From: an uncultured Christensenellaceae bacterium
GTDB taxonomy: Bacteria > Bacillota > Clostridia > Christensenellales > CAG-138
Reading direction: 5' to 3'
NCBI GenBank assembly: GCA_902475645.1
Contig: CABSAH010000112.1
Location: 1-5,602 of the forward strand
DNA length: 5,602 nt
Position numbers and translations under genes: made by a program. Positions 1 through 5,602 of this stretch are shown piece after piece. The notes beneath the pieces are model-generated. The model was given only the letters and a program-made list of their open reading frames with translations. It had not been told where the DNA came from and ran no database searches. The number at the start of each line of letters is the position of its first letter. Position 1 is the first letter of the stretch.

Positions 1-56
1 CTGCCCAGCACGCTTTTTTCCGCCTCCAGCGAATGCGGGGGAGTCCTTGCTTCCAC
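1..56 (-). CDS. dnaB: Replicative DNA helicase DnaB, N-terminal fragment (runs off left edge)
   Basis: Hexameric helicase that unwinds DNA at the replication fork. Only 18 full codons are present, reading MEARTPPHSLEAEKSVLG from a GTG start. The PHSLEAEKSVLG stretch matches the conserved beginning of DnaB (PxxLEAEQSVLG), which opens its N-terminal, primase-interacting domain. The frame is closed by an in-frame TGA at 87-89, and between that stop and the GTG there is no ATG, GTG or TTG, so GTG at 54-56 is the only credible start. It follows rplI after 42 bp, the standard rplI-dnaB order of Firmicutes. The helicase domain lies outside the window. The B. subtilis homologue is named dnaC. Identification rests on a short peptide plus synteny. 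Confidence 0.88.
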   Translation of the reverse strand, partial: MEARTPPHSLEAEKSVLG

Positions 57-66
57 TTTTATCTTT

Positions 67-74
67 CCACCTTT
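67..74 (-). promoter_or_regulatory. RBS for the dnaB GTG start
   Basis: On the minus strand AAAGGTGG lies about 10 bases before the GTG start. It matches the AGGTG part of the extended Shine-Dalgarno sequence AAGGAGGTG. The GTG inside this site cannot be the start, because its frame hits TAA after two codons; this supports the downstream GTG. Confidence 0.6.
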
Positions 75-98
75 AATGTGTTGCTCTCAGGGTATAAA

Positions 99-557
99 TC
101 AGTTGTTCTGGGGCAGGGGGAGAACCTCGACCTCGAACTTTGCGTCCGCGTTTTCGTAAAGGTGCGCGGTAACGTTCAGCTTGCCAAGCGCCTTTATGGG
201 CTCGTCAAGGCGGATTTTTTTCTTGTCCACGTCAAGCCCGTGCTGCTCCTTAAGGCCGGCGGATATTTCCGCCGCGCCTATTGAGCCGAACAACCTGCCG
301 TTTTCGCCGCACTTGGCGTATACCTTAACGTTCAGCCCGTTCATGCCGGCGGCAAGCTCCTTGGCGCGCTTGCGCTGCATTTCAAGGCGGTGCGCATCGG
401 CCTGCTTTTTTATATTGGCGGCGTTGATGCTGCTTGCGTCGCCGGGAAGGGCCAGCTTGCGCGGTATAAGGAAATTGCGGGCGTAGCCGTCGTTTACCTC
501 AACTATGTCGCCTGCCTTGCCGGTACCCTTAACGTCCTTTTGCAGAATTACTTTCAT
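99..557 (-). CDS. rplI: 50S ribosomal protein L9
   Basis: L9 binds 23S rRNA near the base of the L1 stalk and helps maintain reading frame. The 152-residue product is the usual family length (about 148-150). The N-terminal domain opens MKVILQKDVKGTGKAGDIVE and continues with VNDGYARNFLIPRKLA, the L9 signature region of small beta-sheet plus glycine-rich loop. A long charged helix follows (about residues 47-75), then the C-terminal domain with GRLFGSIGAAEISAGL (about 87-102). ATG is preceded by AGGAGG at 568-573 with a 10-base spacer. It sits 41 bp downstream of gdpP and 42 bp upstream of dnaB, so it is likely one transcript with them. Nothing is odd in the sequence. Confidence 0.98.
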   Translation of the reverse strand: MKVILQKDVKGTGKAGDIVEVNDGYARNFLIPRKLALPGDASSINAANIKKQADAHRLEMQRKRAKELAAGMNGLNVKVYAKCGENGRLFGSIGAAEISAGLKEQHGLDVDKKKIRLDEPIKALGKLNVTAHLYENADAKFEVEVLPLPQNN

Positions 558-598
558 ATTTATAAAACCTCCTGTCGGTTATTTCACCGTTGCTTTTA

Positions 599-2566
599 TT
601 AAGAGCGCGAATAATCCACGCCTATTTCATCAAGATAAGAGTAAATGCTTTCCGTCAGCTTGTCAACGGCCTGCGCAACGTCGGTATCCTTTAATTGCGC
701 GCCCGCAACCGCCAAATGCCCGCCGCCGCCAATGCGTTCCAGTATAAGCTGAACGTTGATTTGCCCAAGGCTGCGCCCGCTTATGTTCACTCCGCCGGGC
801 GTTTCCGCCAGCACGAAGGAGGCCTGTATGCCCTTTATGGAAAGCAGCGCGTCCGCCGCCTGCGCGGCTATGAGCATATTGTTGGGCATATCCTTGTGGC
901 AGGTGGAAATGGCTATGCCGCCATCCATTATGGTTGCGTTTTCAACAACCTTTGCGCGGTTGCGGAACGTTGTCATATCATCCTGATACATAAGCTTAAC
1001 CATGCTTGTATCCGCGCCGCTGCGCCTTAGGAAGCCCGCCGCCTCGAAGGTTCTTGCGCCGGTATTTATGGCAAAGCTCTTTGTGTCCATTGTCATGCCC
1101 GCAAGCAATGCGCTTGATTCAAAGGGCGTGGGCTTTAACCCGTCCGCAAAATACTGCATTATCTCCGTAACCATTTCGCAGGCGGAGCTTGCGCCCGCTT
1201 CATAGTAGTTAAGCGTAGGCACGCTCAGCGAATCCACGGGGCGGCGGTGATGGTCTATTATAACGGTCTTTGCCGCCCTTGCGTAAAGCTGGGGCGAAAG
1301 CACGGAGCTTGTGCGCTGGGTATCGACAACTATAAGCGCGCTTGTGGGGCGTATCATTTGCAGCGCCTGCTCCACCGTGCGCACGCAGTCGTGATACTGC
1401 TTGCTTTCCGCCATGCTGCCAAGCGCCCCTTCTATTGTTGCGTTGGATTCATCCAGCACAATGTAGCCGCGGCGGTTTACGCATTGGGTAAGGCGCATAA
1501 GCCCGAGCGCCGCGCCTATGCAGTCCATATCCGCATTCTTGTGCCCCATTACGAACACCGCATCCGAATTTTCCATAAGCTGCCGCAGCGCCTTTGCAAA
1601 AAGCCTTGCCTTAACGCGGGATTGCCGGGTTAGGGCTATCTGCTTCTGCCCGCCGAAGAAGGTATAATTCGTGCCGCGCTTTACAACGGCCTGGTCTCCG
1701 CCGCGGCCGAGCGCAAGCTCCATTGCCTGCCTTGCGGATTCGTCGCTGTGCGCAACCTGGCTTTCCGCGCCAACGGCTATCGAAAGCGTGACCATCTGCT
1801 CCGTGCCGGTATCCACGGCGTGGGCAAGCTCCAGCAGCTTGAACCGCTCCTTTTCAAGCTGCTCCATGTACTTGGCTTCAAATATAAGGAAGAAGCGCGC
1901 GCTTTCGTAGCGGCGGTATGTGCCCTGAATGGAGGCGGCAAGCTTGCTTACAAGGCCCTCCACCTCAGAAAGCACGCTGTTGCGCTGGAATTGCTTATCC
2001 GCGCTCAGCTCCTCGTAATTATCAACGTATATAAGCGCCACAACGGGCATTCCCTCTTCATAAAGGCGGGTGTAATGCAGCGCCTCCGTCCTGTCCAGCC
2101 AATACTGGAATGTAAGCTTCCTTGCGGAGGGATGCTCGCGCCTTACGGGGCTGCACATTATTTGATACGCCCTGCCGTTGAATTCAAGCGTGGTAGCCTG
2201 CGCGGGCGAATGGATATCAAGCGTGGGTATTATGCGCCTTATGTCGCGCCCGGGGTATATTTCCTCCATGGCCTCGTTGGACCATATTATGCGGCCCGAA
2301 TCATCGAATATAAGCGCGGGAACGTCAATGGTGTTTATTATGGCGGAGGCGGCGGACGAGTTTTCAAGGAAAATATCGTCGCATTCCTGCCTTAGCTGCC
2401 GCCAGCGCGCGCCTATTATAACCATGCCTATGCCAAAGCATGCCACAACGAGCGCCGCCGCCAATATACCCACCCAAAGCGGCTTTATAAGCAGCACCAG
2501 CGCCGCCGAGGGCGCAAGCGCCGCCACAAGCAGCGGTATCAGCGCGGCATACGGTTTCTTTTCCAT
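599..2566 (-). CDS. gdpP: Cyclic-di-AMP phosphodiesterase, GdpP family (DHH/DHHA1)
   Basis: A membrane-bound enzyme expected to hydrolyse c-di-AMP to pApA, lowering a second messenger that controls potassium and osmolyte uptake and cell-wall stress. At 655 residues it matches B. subtilis GdpP/YybT (about 659). Domain order: two TM helices (about 8-27 and 30-52), PAS-like region (about 68-150), GGDEF-like domain (about 170-300) with no GGDEF motif (SARFFLIFE near 222-230), DHH domain (about 335-500) and DHHA1 (about 545-650). Metal and catalytic residues appear intact: H342, D346 and D348 in GHKNADMD, D415 in VVDT, D438-H439-H440 in IIDHHRR, D494 in MTMDT, and the DHHA1 motif GGGGH (613-617). 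ATG is preceded by AGGAAAGGA with a 7-base gap to the start. It sits 45 bp after the DUF2232 gene and 41 bp before rplI, the conserved Firmicute order. The function is assigned by family and motif conservation. Confidence 0.96.
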   Translation of the reverse strand: MEKKPYAALIPLLVAALAPSAALVLLIKPLWVGILAAALVVACFGIGMVIIGARWRQLRQECDDIFLENSSAASAIINTIDVPALIFDDSGRIIWSNEAMEEIYPGRDIRRIIPTLDIHSPAQATTLEFNGRAYQIMCSPVRREHPSARKLTFQYWLDRTEALHYTRLYEEGMPVVALIYVDNYEELSADKQFQRNSVLSEVEGLVSKLAASIQGTYRRYESARFFLIFEAKYMEQLEKERFKLLELAHAVDTGTEQMVTLSIAVGAESQVAHSDESARQAMELALGRGGDQAVVKRGTNYTFFGGQKQIALTRQSRVKARLFAKALRQLMENSDAVFVMGHKNADMDCIGAALGLMRLTQCVNRRGYIVLDESNATIEGALGSMAESKQYHDCVRTVEQALQMIRPTSALIVVDTQRTSSVLSPQLYARAAKTVIIDHHRRPVDSLSVPTLNYYEAGASSACEMVTEIMQYFADGLKPTPFESSALLAGMTMDTKSFAINTGARTFEAAGFLRRSGADTSMVKLMYQDDMTTFRNRAKVVENATIMDGGIAISTCHKDMPNNMLIAAQAADALLSIKGIQASFVLAETPGGVNISGRSLGQINVQLILERIGGGGHLAVAGAQLKDTDVAQAVDKLTESIYSYLDEIGVDYSRS

Positions 2567-2611
2567 AAGCGTATCCTTTCCTGTTTACGCAGCCAAGCTC
2601 CCTCCCCCGGG

Positions 2612-3571
2612 TCACTTGGTCTTTTTATTGTTCGGCACAAAGTGCGTGCGCGTTTTTAATATCCTGTCCAATAAGCCAACTATTGCCAGTATGTTTTCGC
2701 GGTACGGTATAAGCACCGTAAGCAAATATATTATCGTCCGCTTTGCCTTGCTGCCGGGGCGGCCCAAACGGGTGCCGAAATCAAGATAGCAAAAGCCCAT
2801 GAGCGCAAGCGGGGCAAGCACAACGTGCTGCGCGGCTTCAACCACGCTTTCGGCGTTGTTAAGCTTCATTAAAAGCGCAGCCAGCGCGCCGAGCACGGCG
2901 GCGGTGGCGGCATATGTATAGCTTTTTGAAAGCTGCCAAAGCGGCATGGGCATCATCGGCCTAAGCTCCCTGCCCGCGCGCCGCGCAAGCAGGCGGGCTA
3001 TAAGCGTATCGATAAGGGTGAACAGCATGGCTGCGGAGCATATGAAGCGGATAACAATTCTGCCCGCCATTTCTTCATAGAGCACAAGCCCCGTGCGCAC
3101 ATAGCTAAGCTTATCCTCCGCAACGCCCGCTGATTGAGCCAATGCGGTAAATTCGGATCCTAATGCGGAAATGAAGGAGCGTATGGCGTGGAACGGCTCC
3201 TGCCCTTCAAGTATGCTGGGCAGACATATATAGGCATAAAGCCCTATGCCCATAAGCAGCGCGCCGAGGCACACCGCCACGCGCCACGGCTTTTTATTGT
3301 ATATAACATAGCCTATTACGGCGGAAGCGGGAAGCGCCGCGCCGAGCGTATACGGCAGCGCGGCTGCGCCGGGAATGAAATACGCCGCCAATGCAAAGGC
3401 GGCAAACGAAGCCGCGCCGGCAGCATAGCCCCACGCGCCCAGCACAAAGCCGAGAAACGCAGGCGCAAGCACGGCGCCGAGTCCGCTCAAAGCACAAAGC
3501 GCGCCCATTACGGCGCCAAGCAGTAAGCCTATAACAATACCCCGCAGTGCGGGAGCCTTTTTTGTATCCAA
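2612..3571 (-). CDS. DUF2232 (YybS-like) polytopic membrane protein
   Basis: A 319-residue integral membrane protein of unestablished function, the usual length for this family. About eight or nine hydrophobic segments are visible (roughly 9-30, 32-50, 52-66, 70-91, 95-119, 171-196, 217-236, 245-264, 278-298). A larger hydrophilic loop lies at 120-170, and a basic stretch (ARLLARRAGRELR) after the sixth segment is probably cytoplasmic. The C-terminus is basic (NNKKTK). The call rests mainly on topology and on its position immediately before gdpP, where B. subtilis carries yybS. The start is TTG at 3569-3571, giving MDTKKAPALRG; AGAGGA lies 5 bases upstream and an in-frame TAA near 3612 closes the frame with no ATG between. 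The next in-frame Met is at residue 22, inside the first TM segment, so TTG is preferred. It is the first gene of the operon. Confidence 0.85.
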   Translation of the reverse strand: MDTKKAPALRGIVIGLLLGAVMGALCALSGLGAVLAPAFLGFVLGAWGYAAGAASFAAFALAAYFIPGAAALPYTLGAALPASAVIGYVIYNKKPWRVAVCLGALLMGIGLYAYICLPSILEGQEPFHAIRSFISALGSEFTALAQSAGVAEDKLSYVRTGLVLYEEMAGRIVIRFICSAAMLFTLIDTLIARLLARRAGRELRPMMPMPLWQLSKSYTYAATAAVLGALAALLMKLNNAESVVEAAQHVVLAPLALMGFCYLDFGTRLGRPGSKAKRTIIYLLTVLIPYRENILAIVGLLDRILKTRTHFVPNNKKTK

Positions 3572-3576
3572 ACCAA

Positions 3577-3582
3577 TCCTCT
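3577..3582 (-). promoter_or_regulatory. RBS supporting the TTG start of the DUF2232 gene
   Basis: On the minus strand AGAGGA lies 5 bases before TTG at 3571. The short but acceptable spacing and the lack of a better in-frame start make this the site that fixes the N-terminus. Confidence 0.65.
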
Positions 3583-3610
3583 GGCGGCGGATGCAATACC
3601 GACGCCTACT

Positions 3611-3635
3611 TTATAATATAGATATTACATTATAA
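3611..3635. repeat. AT-rich inverted repeat overlapping the leftward -10
   Basis: TTATAAT (3611-3617) and ATTATAA (3629-3635) are perfect 7-bp inverted arms separated by 11 bp. The right arm contains the leftward -10 and the left arm covers the region just after the predicted start site. That position would suit an operator, but AT-rich DNA near a -10 can form such a repeat by chance. Confidence 0.4.
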
Positions 3636-3657
3636 CCTTTATTGCCGCCGAGGGCAA
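3629..3657 (-). promoter_or_regulatory. Sigma-A type promoter for the DUF2232-gdpP-rplI-dnaB operon
   Basis: On the minus strand the -35 is TTGCCC (3652-3657), the spacer is exactly 17 bp and the -10 is a perfect TATAAT (3629-3634). Transcription would start near 3622, giving a leader of about 50 bases before the TTG start at 3571. It is the best housekeeping-type promoter in the window and indicates that the operon is transcribed from here rather than only from genes further upstream. Confidence 0.75.
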
Positions 3658-3725
3658 CCGAAAACATGCGCGAAGCGCGATATGCGGATAAAATATGTAG
3701 ATTATGTAAATTAAGCGCGGTTTGT

Positions 3726-3755
3726 TTGCGGCGGGGGCGGCAGGTGTGATATTAT
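3726..3755 (+). promoter_or_regulatory. Extended -10 promoter for the sortase-like lipoprotein gene
   Basis: TGTG at 3745-3748, one base, then TATTAT at 3750-3755 fits the Gram-positive extended -10 pattern (TRTGnTATAAT). A weak -35, TTGCGG, lies at 3726-3731 with an 18-bp spacer. Transcription would start near 3762, giving a leader of about 40 bases to the ATG at 3802. A small palindrome (3748-3758) overlaps the -10. Confidence 0.55.
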
Positions 3756-3801
3756 ATCAGGGAGATTCTGCATACGCAGGACGAACGGAGGATTATAACG
3801 C

Positions 3802-5602
3802 ATGAAAAAAATCATTGCTGCGCTGCTTACGCTTATAATGGCGACGGCGCTTTTTGCAGGATGCGGTCAGGATAACGGGGAGGTCGATCTTCCCGTAAAC
3901 GTGGGCAGCACAACGCCCAAGCCGCAGGATAGTGACGACCCCGGTCAAAGCCAGACGCCGGGCGCCGCCCTTACGCGCGCCCCGCTCGGCGGCACGGGCA
4001 TGATTGCCGCGGGCAGCATACACAACGTAGGCCTCAGGACAAACGGCACAACCGTTTCCGGCGGGCATGACCAATACGGCCAGCGCAGGATAAGCGACTG
4101 GAAGGACATTGTGTTCGTTGCGGCCAACAGGAGCGGCACAATAGGCGTAAAGGCGGACGGCAGCGCCCTGTTTGCGGGCGAAATGAACGGCAGCGAGGCC
4201 GTTTCGGGCTGGAGCAACGTATACATGGCGGCCATGGGCGGCGATTTTGCCGTTGCGCTGCTTAATGACGGCACGGTAGTCGGCACGGCCGGCGCGCCCG
4301 ATGTTTCCGCATGGAGCGACATGGTATGGGTTGCGGCGGGCGAAGGCTTTGCAATAGGCTTAAAGAGCGACGGCACGGTTGCGGCCACCGCGGGTGCGCC
4401 CGATGTTTCCGCATGGGCCAATGTTGTAATGATTGCCGCGGGCGCCGACCGCGCTGCGGGCATAACGGCGGACGGTAAGCTGATAGCCACCGTAAGCACA
4501 GCCGCCTTTGACGCAAACAGCGACTACACCGCGCTTGACATAGGCGCGGCGGGCATTGTTGCCGTGCGTGCGGACGGCAGCGTTGTTGCGGCCATGGAGG
4601 TTGAGGCGGACAACAGCCCCCTCGTATACGCCGATTCAAAGGACATAACCGCCGTTAAGGACGCCGTGAGCGTTGCCGTGGGCGATACCCACGCCGTTGT
4701 TATGGATAGGGCGGGCAATGCGTATGCATACGGCAAGAATACCGATTTGCAGTGCGACGTCGGCACGTTCAACCTTAGACCCTATGTTGAAAACGTGAAC
4801 GGCGCAAGCTATGTGCGCGGAATAGAGATAGGCAGCACCGTTGAGCAGGCCAAGAGGCTGATAGCCCTGTTCACGGGCGCGGACAGCGTTGCCATAACCA
4901 AGGAGGACGGCAGCGAGGCCGCCGACGGCGACATTGCCGCAACGGGCATGAAGGCTGCGGCCAACGGCAGCGACATAGGCGAAATAGTAATAATGGGCGA
5001 CGGTAACGGCGACGGCGCCGTGACAAACGAGGATTCCGCCCTTATAGACGCCGTGCTCACAAAGCAGAGCGACCTTAGCGGCGCAAAGCTGCGCGCATTG
5101 CAGCTTAGCCTTTCCTACGGCCTGCCCGCTCCCGAATGCCGCGCGGCGGATAAGAACACCATTGCCGCATATATCGAAGGCACGGGCAGCATAGATCAGT
5201 TCGGCAGGAGGGTAAGGGGTACCTATGCCGATAAGTTCAAGGCCGCATACGAAGCGAACAACGATACCGTGGGCTATATTGAGGTGCTCGGCACGAACGT
5301 AAGCTATCCCATAATGTTCGATAAGACGGGCAAATGGTACTATAACGACCATACCCCCGCCAAGGAAAAGGCCGAATCCGGCTCCGTTTATTCCTATTAT
5401 TACGGGCGGCAGCATAACGACGTTATAACCGGCCACAACTCAAGACCTTCCGGCAGCATGTTCCATCAGCTTCATCATATTGAGGATTTCAATATGGGCA
5501 AATCGAACTGCGAGGAAAAGAAGTATTGCGGCAAGGAGCTCAGCAATCTGCCCGATTTGAAGGTGTATTCCGAGCGCGTGTGGGACGTGTATCTCTATGG
5601 CG
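3802..5602 (+). CDS. Secreted lipoprotein with RCC1-like repeats, dockerin and class B sortase-like domain (partial, runs off right edge)
   Basis: A continuous frame of 600 codons with no stop. ATG is preceded by GGAGG (3787-3791) with a 10-base spacer. The N-terminus MKKIIAALLTLIMATALFAGC is a signal peptide with a lipobox (FAGC; C21 would be lipidated, with F at -3 slightly unusual), then a Pro/Ser/Asp-rich linker (about 30-62). Residues 67-320 form seven RCC1-like repeats; 335-398 resemble the small module that often precedes dockerins; 399-460 are a type I dockerin; 475-600 match the class B sortase fold, with VGYIEVLGTNVSYPI (490-504) and ITGHN, where H545 is the likely catalytic His. 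The Cys and Arg of the active site would come later, so catalytic competence cannot be judged. C570 and C576 lie in an insertion after the His. It probably sits on the outer face of the membrane. The exact substrate is unknown; the non-catalytic modules suggest binding or assembly. It is divergent from the housekeeping operon and shares its codon style, so recent transfer is not indicated. Confidence 0.85.
   Translation, partial: MKKIIAALLTLIMATALFAGCGQDNGEVDLPVNVGSTTPKPQDSDDPGQSQTPGAALTRAPLGGTGMIAAGSIHNVGLRTNGTTVSGGHDQYGQRRISDWKDIVFVAANRSGTIGVKADGSALFAGEMNGSEAVSGWSNVYMAAMGGDFAVALLNDGTVVGTAGAPDVSAWSDMVWVAAGEGFAIGLKSDGTVAATAGAPDVSAWANVVMIAAGADRAAGITADGKLIATVSTAAFDANSDYTALDIGAAGIVAVRADGSVVAAMEVEADNSPLVYADSKDITAVKDAVSVAVGDTHAVVMDRAGNAYAYGKNTDLQCDVGTFNLRPYVENVNGASYVRGIEIGSTVEQAKRLIALFTGADSVAITKEDGSEAADGDIAATGMKAAANGSDIGEIVIMGDGNGDGAVTNEDSALIDAVLTKQSDLSGAKLRALQLSLSYGLPAPECRAADKNTIAAYIEGTGSIDQFGRRVRGTYADKFKAAYEANNDTVGYIEVLGTNVSYPIMFDKTGKWYYNDHTPAKEKAESGSVYSYYYGRQHNDVITGHNSRPSGSMFHQLHHIEDFNMGKSNCEEKKYCGKELSNLPDLKVYSERVWDVYLYG
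4000..4761 (+). repeat. Seven tandem RCC1-like repeats (predicted beta-propeller)
   Basis: Repeat starts fall at about residues 67, 103, 140, 174, 208, 242 and 288, most 34-36 residues apart, with the pattern hydrophobic-x-x-V/I-A-A-G-x5-G/A-L/V-x-x-D-G-T/S-V. Examples are VWVAAGEGFAIGLKSDGTV (175-193) and VYMAAMGGDFAVALLNDGTV (140-159). The last repeat has AYAYGKNTDLQCDVG, resembling the canonical RCC1 WGxNxxGQLG end; most others have lost it. Seven units equal one closed RCC1-type propeller. At DNA level repeats 3 and 4 share an identical 21-bp segment (4294-4314 and 4396-4416), 102 bp (34 codons) apart, indicating relatively recent unit duplication or conversion. Confidence 0.75.
4996..5181 (+). 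other. Type I dockerin domain within the lipoprotein
   Basis: Residues 399-460. The first calcium loop is textbook: D400, N402, D404-G405, V407 and D411 in GDGNGDGAVTNED, followed by helix SALIDAVLTKQ. The second repeat is recognisable by its end (AADKNTIAAYIEG, 448-460), but the loop before it (QLSLSYGLPAPECR) lacks the Asp/Asn ligands and is lengthened, so it may not bind calcium. Dockerins normally bind cohesins; no cohesin is in the window. Confidence 0.78.
5224..5602 (+). other. Class B sortase-like domain, N-terminal part (truncated by window edge)
   Basis: Residues 475-600. Class B features in order: FKAAYEANNDTVGYIEVLGT (479-498), equivalent to the SrtB NxDxVGWIxIxGT entry; SYPIM (501-505); a WYYND segment (512-516) where SrtB has YYLNHD; the Gly-Ser-Val/Ile strand GSVYSYYYG (527-535); and VITGHN with H545 followed by SGSMFHQL. 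The region 560-590 carries a C-x5-C pair, then WDVYLYG (594-600), a beta strand seen before the catalytic half in related clostridial proteins. The TLxTC motif and catalytic Arg lie past 5602. Confidence 0.78.

Larger units (their letters stand above)
3572..3801. other. Divergent intergenic region, 230 bp
   Basis: This lies between the leftward housekeeping operon and the rightward lipoprotein gene. It holds a promoter on each strand, an AT-rich inverted repeat (3611-3635) and several small palindromes: TTGCC/GGCAA at 3642-3657, GCGC-GAA-GCGC at 3668-3678, GATAT-T-ATATC at 3748-3758, and CTGC-ATAC-GCAG at 3768-3779. No tRNA, riboswitch or coding sequence was recognised in it. L20- or S18-type leader structures were not evident by eye. 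Confidence 0.7.

Noticed and set aside
558..598. CGGT-ACCG hairpin between gdpP and rplI as a terminator or L9 leader
   Set aside because: The stem is only 4 bp with a 6-base loop and no T-run; more likely chance in a short operonic spacer.
1748..2395. Plus-strand open frame of 215 codons, and 2178-2789, over gdpP
   Set aside because: They are shadows of the gdpP and DUF2232 coding sequence on the other strand, without a convincing RBS or any recognisable domain.
3612..3617. Plus-strand TATAAT as a second rightward promoter
   Set aside because: The position 17 bp upstream (GGATGC) has no resemblance to a -35 and there is no TGn extension. It arises from the inverted repeat arm.
3668..3678. 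GCGC-GAA-GCGC palindrome as a terminator or REP-like element
   Set aside because: The stem is only 4 bp, no T-run follows, and no second copy was seen in the window. Divergent genes leave no transcript to terminate here.
4636..5436. Long minus-strand open frame (266 codons) opposite the lipoprotein gene, plus others at 3945-4499, 4262-4639 and 3793-4074
   Set aside because: They are antisense to a frame with RBS, signal peptide and several recognisable domains. Their translations are low-complexity (Ala/Tyr/Val or Pro/Arg/Cys rich), as expected from the mirrored codon bias, and show no family motifs.
1..5602. CRISPR arrays, tRNA or rRNA genes, insertion sequences
   Set aside because: No regularly spaced repeats outside the protein-coding RCC1 units, no tRNA-like cloverleaf or rRNA segment, and no transposase or terminal repeats were recognised by eye.

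Overview
The window looks like a chromosomal segment from a GC-rich, anaerobic, low-to-mid-depth Firmicute, most likely an uncultured member of the Clostridia. The evidence is the gene order DUF2232 - gdpP - rplI - dnaB, strong GGAGG-type ribosome binding sites, GTG and TTG starts, and a lipoprotein with a dockerin and a class B sortase-like domain. Codon use is distinctive: despite high GC, isoleucine is mostly ATA (about 20 ATA, 9 ATT and 2 ATC in the forward gene). The lineage is an inference.

Positions 1-3571, minus strand: a conserved housekeeping operon read right to left. It holds a DUF2232/YybS-type polytopic membrane protein (TTG start), a complete GdpP-type cyclic-di-AMP phosphodiesterase (2 TM, PAS, degenerate GGDEF, DHH, DHHA1), ribosomal protein L9, and the first 18 codons of the replicative helicase DnaB (GTG start, too short to appear as an ordinary ORF). 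Gaps are 41-45 bp and each start has a recognisable RBS, so the genes are probably co-transcribed. A good sigma-A promoter (TTGCCC, 17 bp, TATAAT) lies just upstream of the first gene. In many Firmicutes rpsF-ssb-rpsR lies upstream of this cluster; here it does not.

Positions 3572-3801: a 230 bp divergent intergenic region with a promoter on each strand and small inverted repeats overlapping them.

Positions 3802-5602, plus strand: one uninterrupted 600-codon reading frame that runs off the right edge. It encodes a secreted, probably lipid-anchored protein with a lipobox, a low-complexity linker, seven RCC1-like repeats (one full propeller), a small pre-dockerin module, a type I dockerin with one perfect and one degenerate calcium loop, and a class B sortase-like domain. 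The sortase catalytic His is visible; its Cys and Arg would lie beyond the window. This modular fusion is the most unusual item here. The minus-strand genes serve replication, translation and c-di-AMP turnover; nothing in the sequence links them functionally to the surface protein beyond adjacency.
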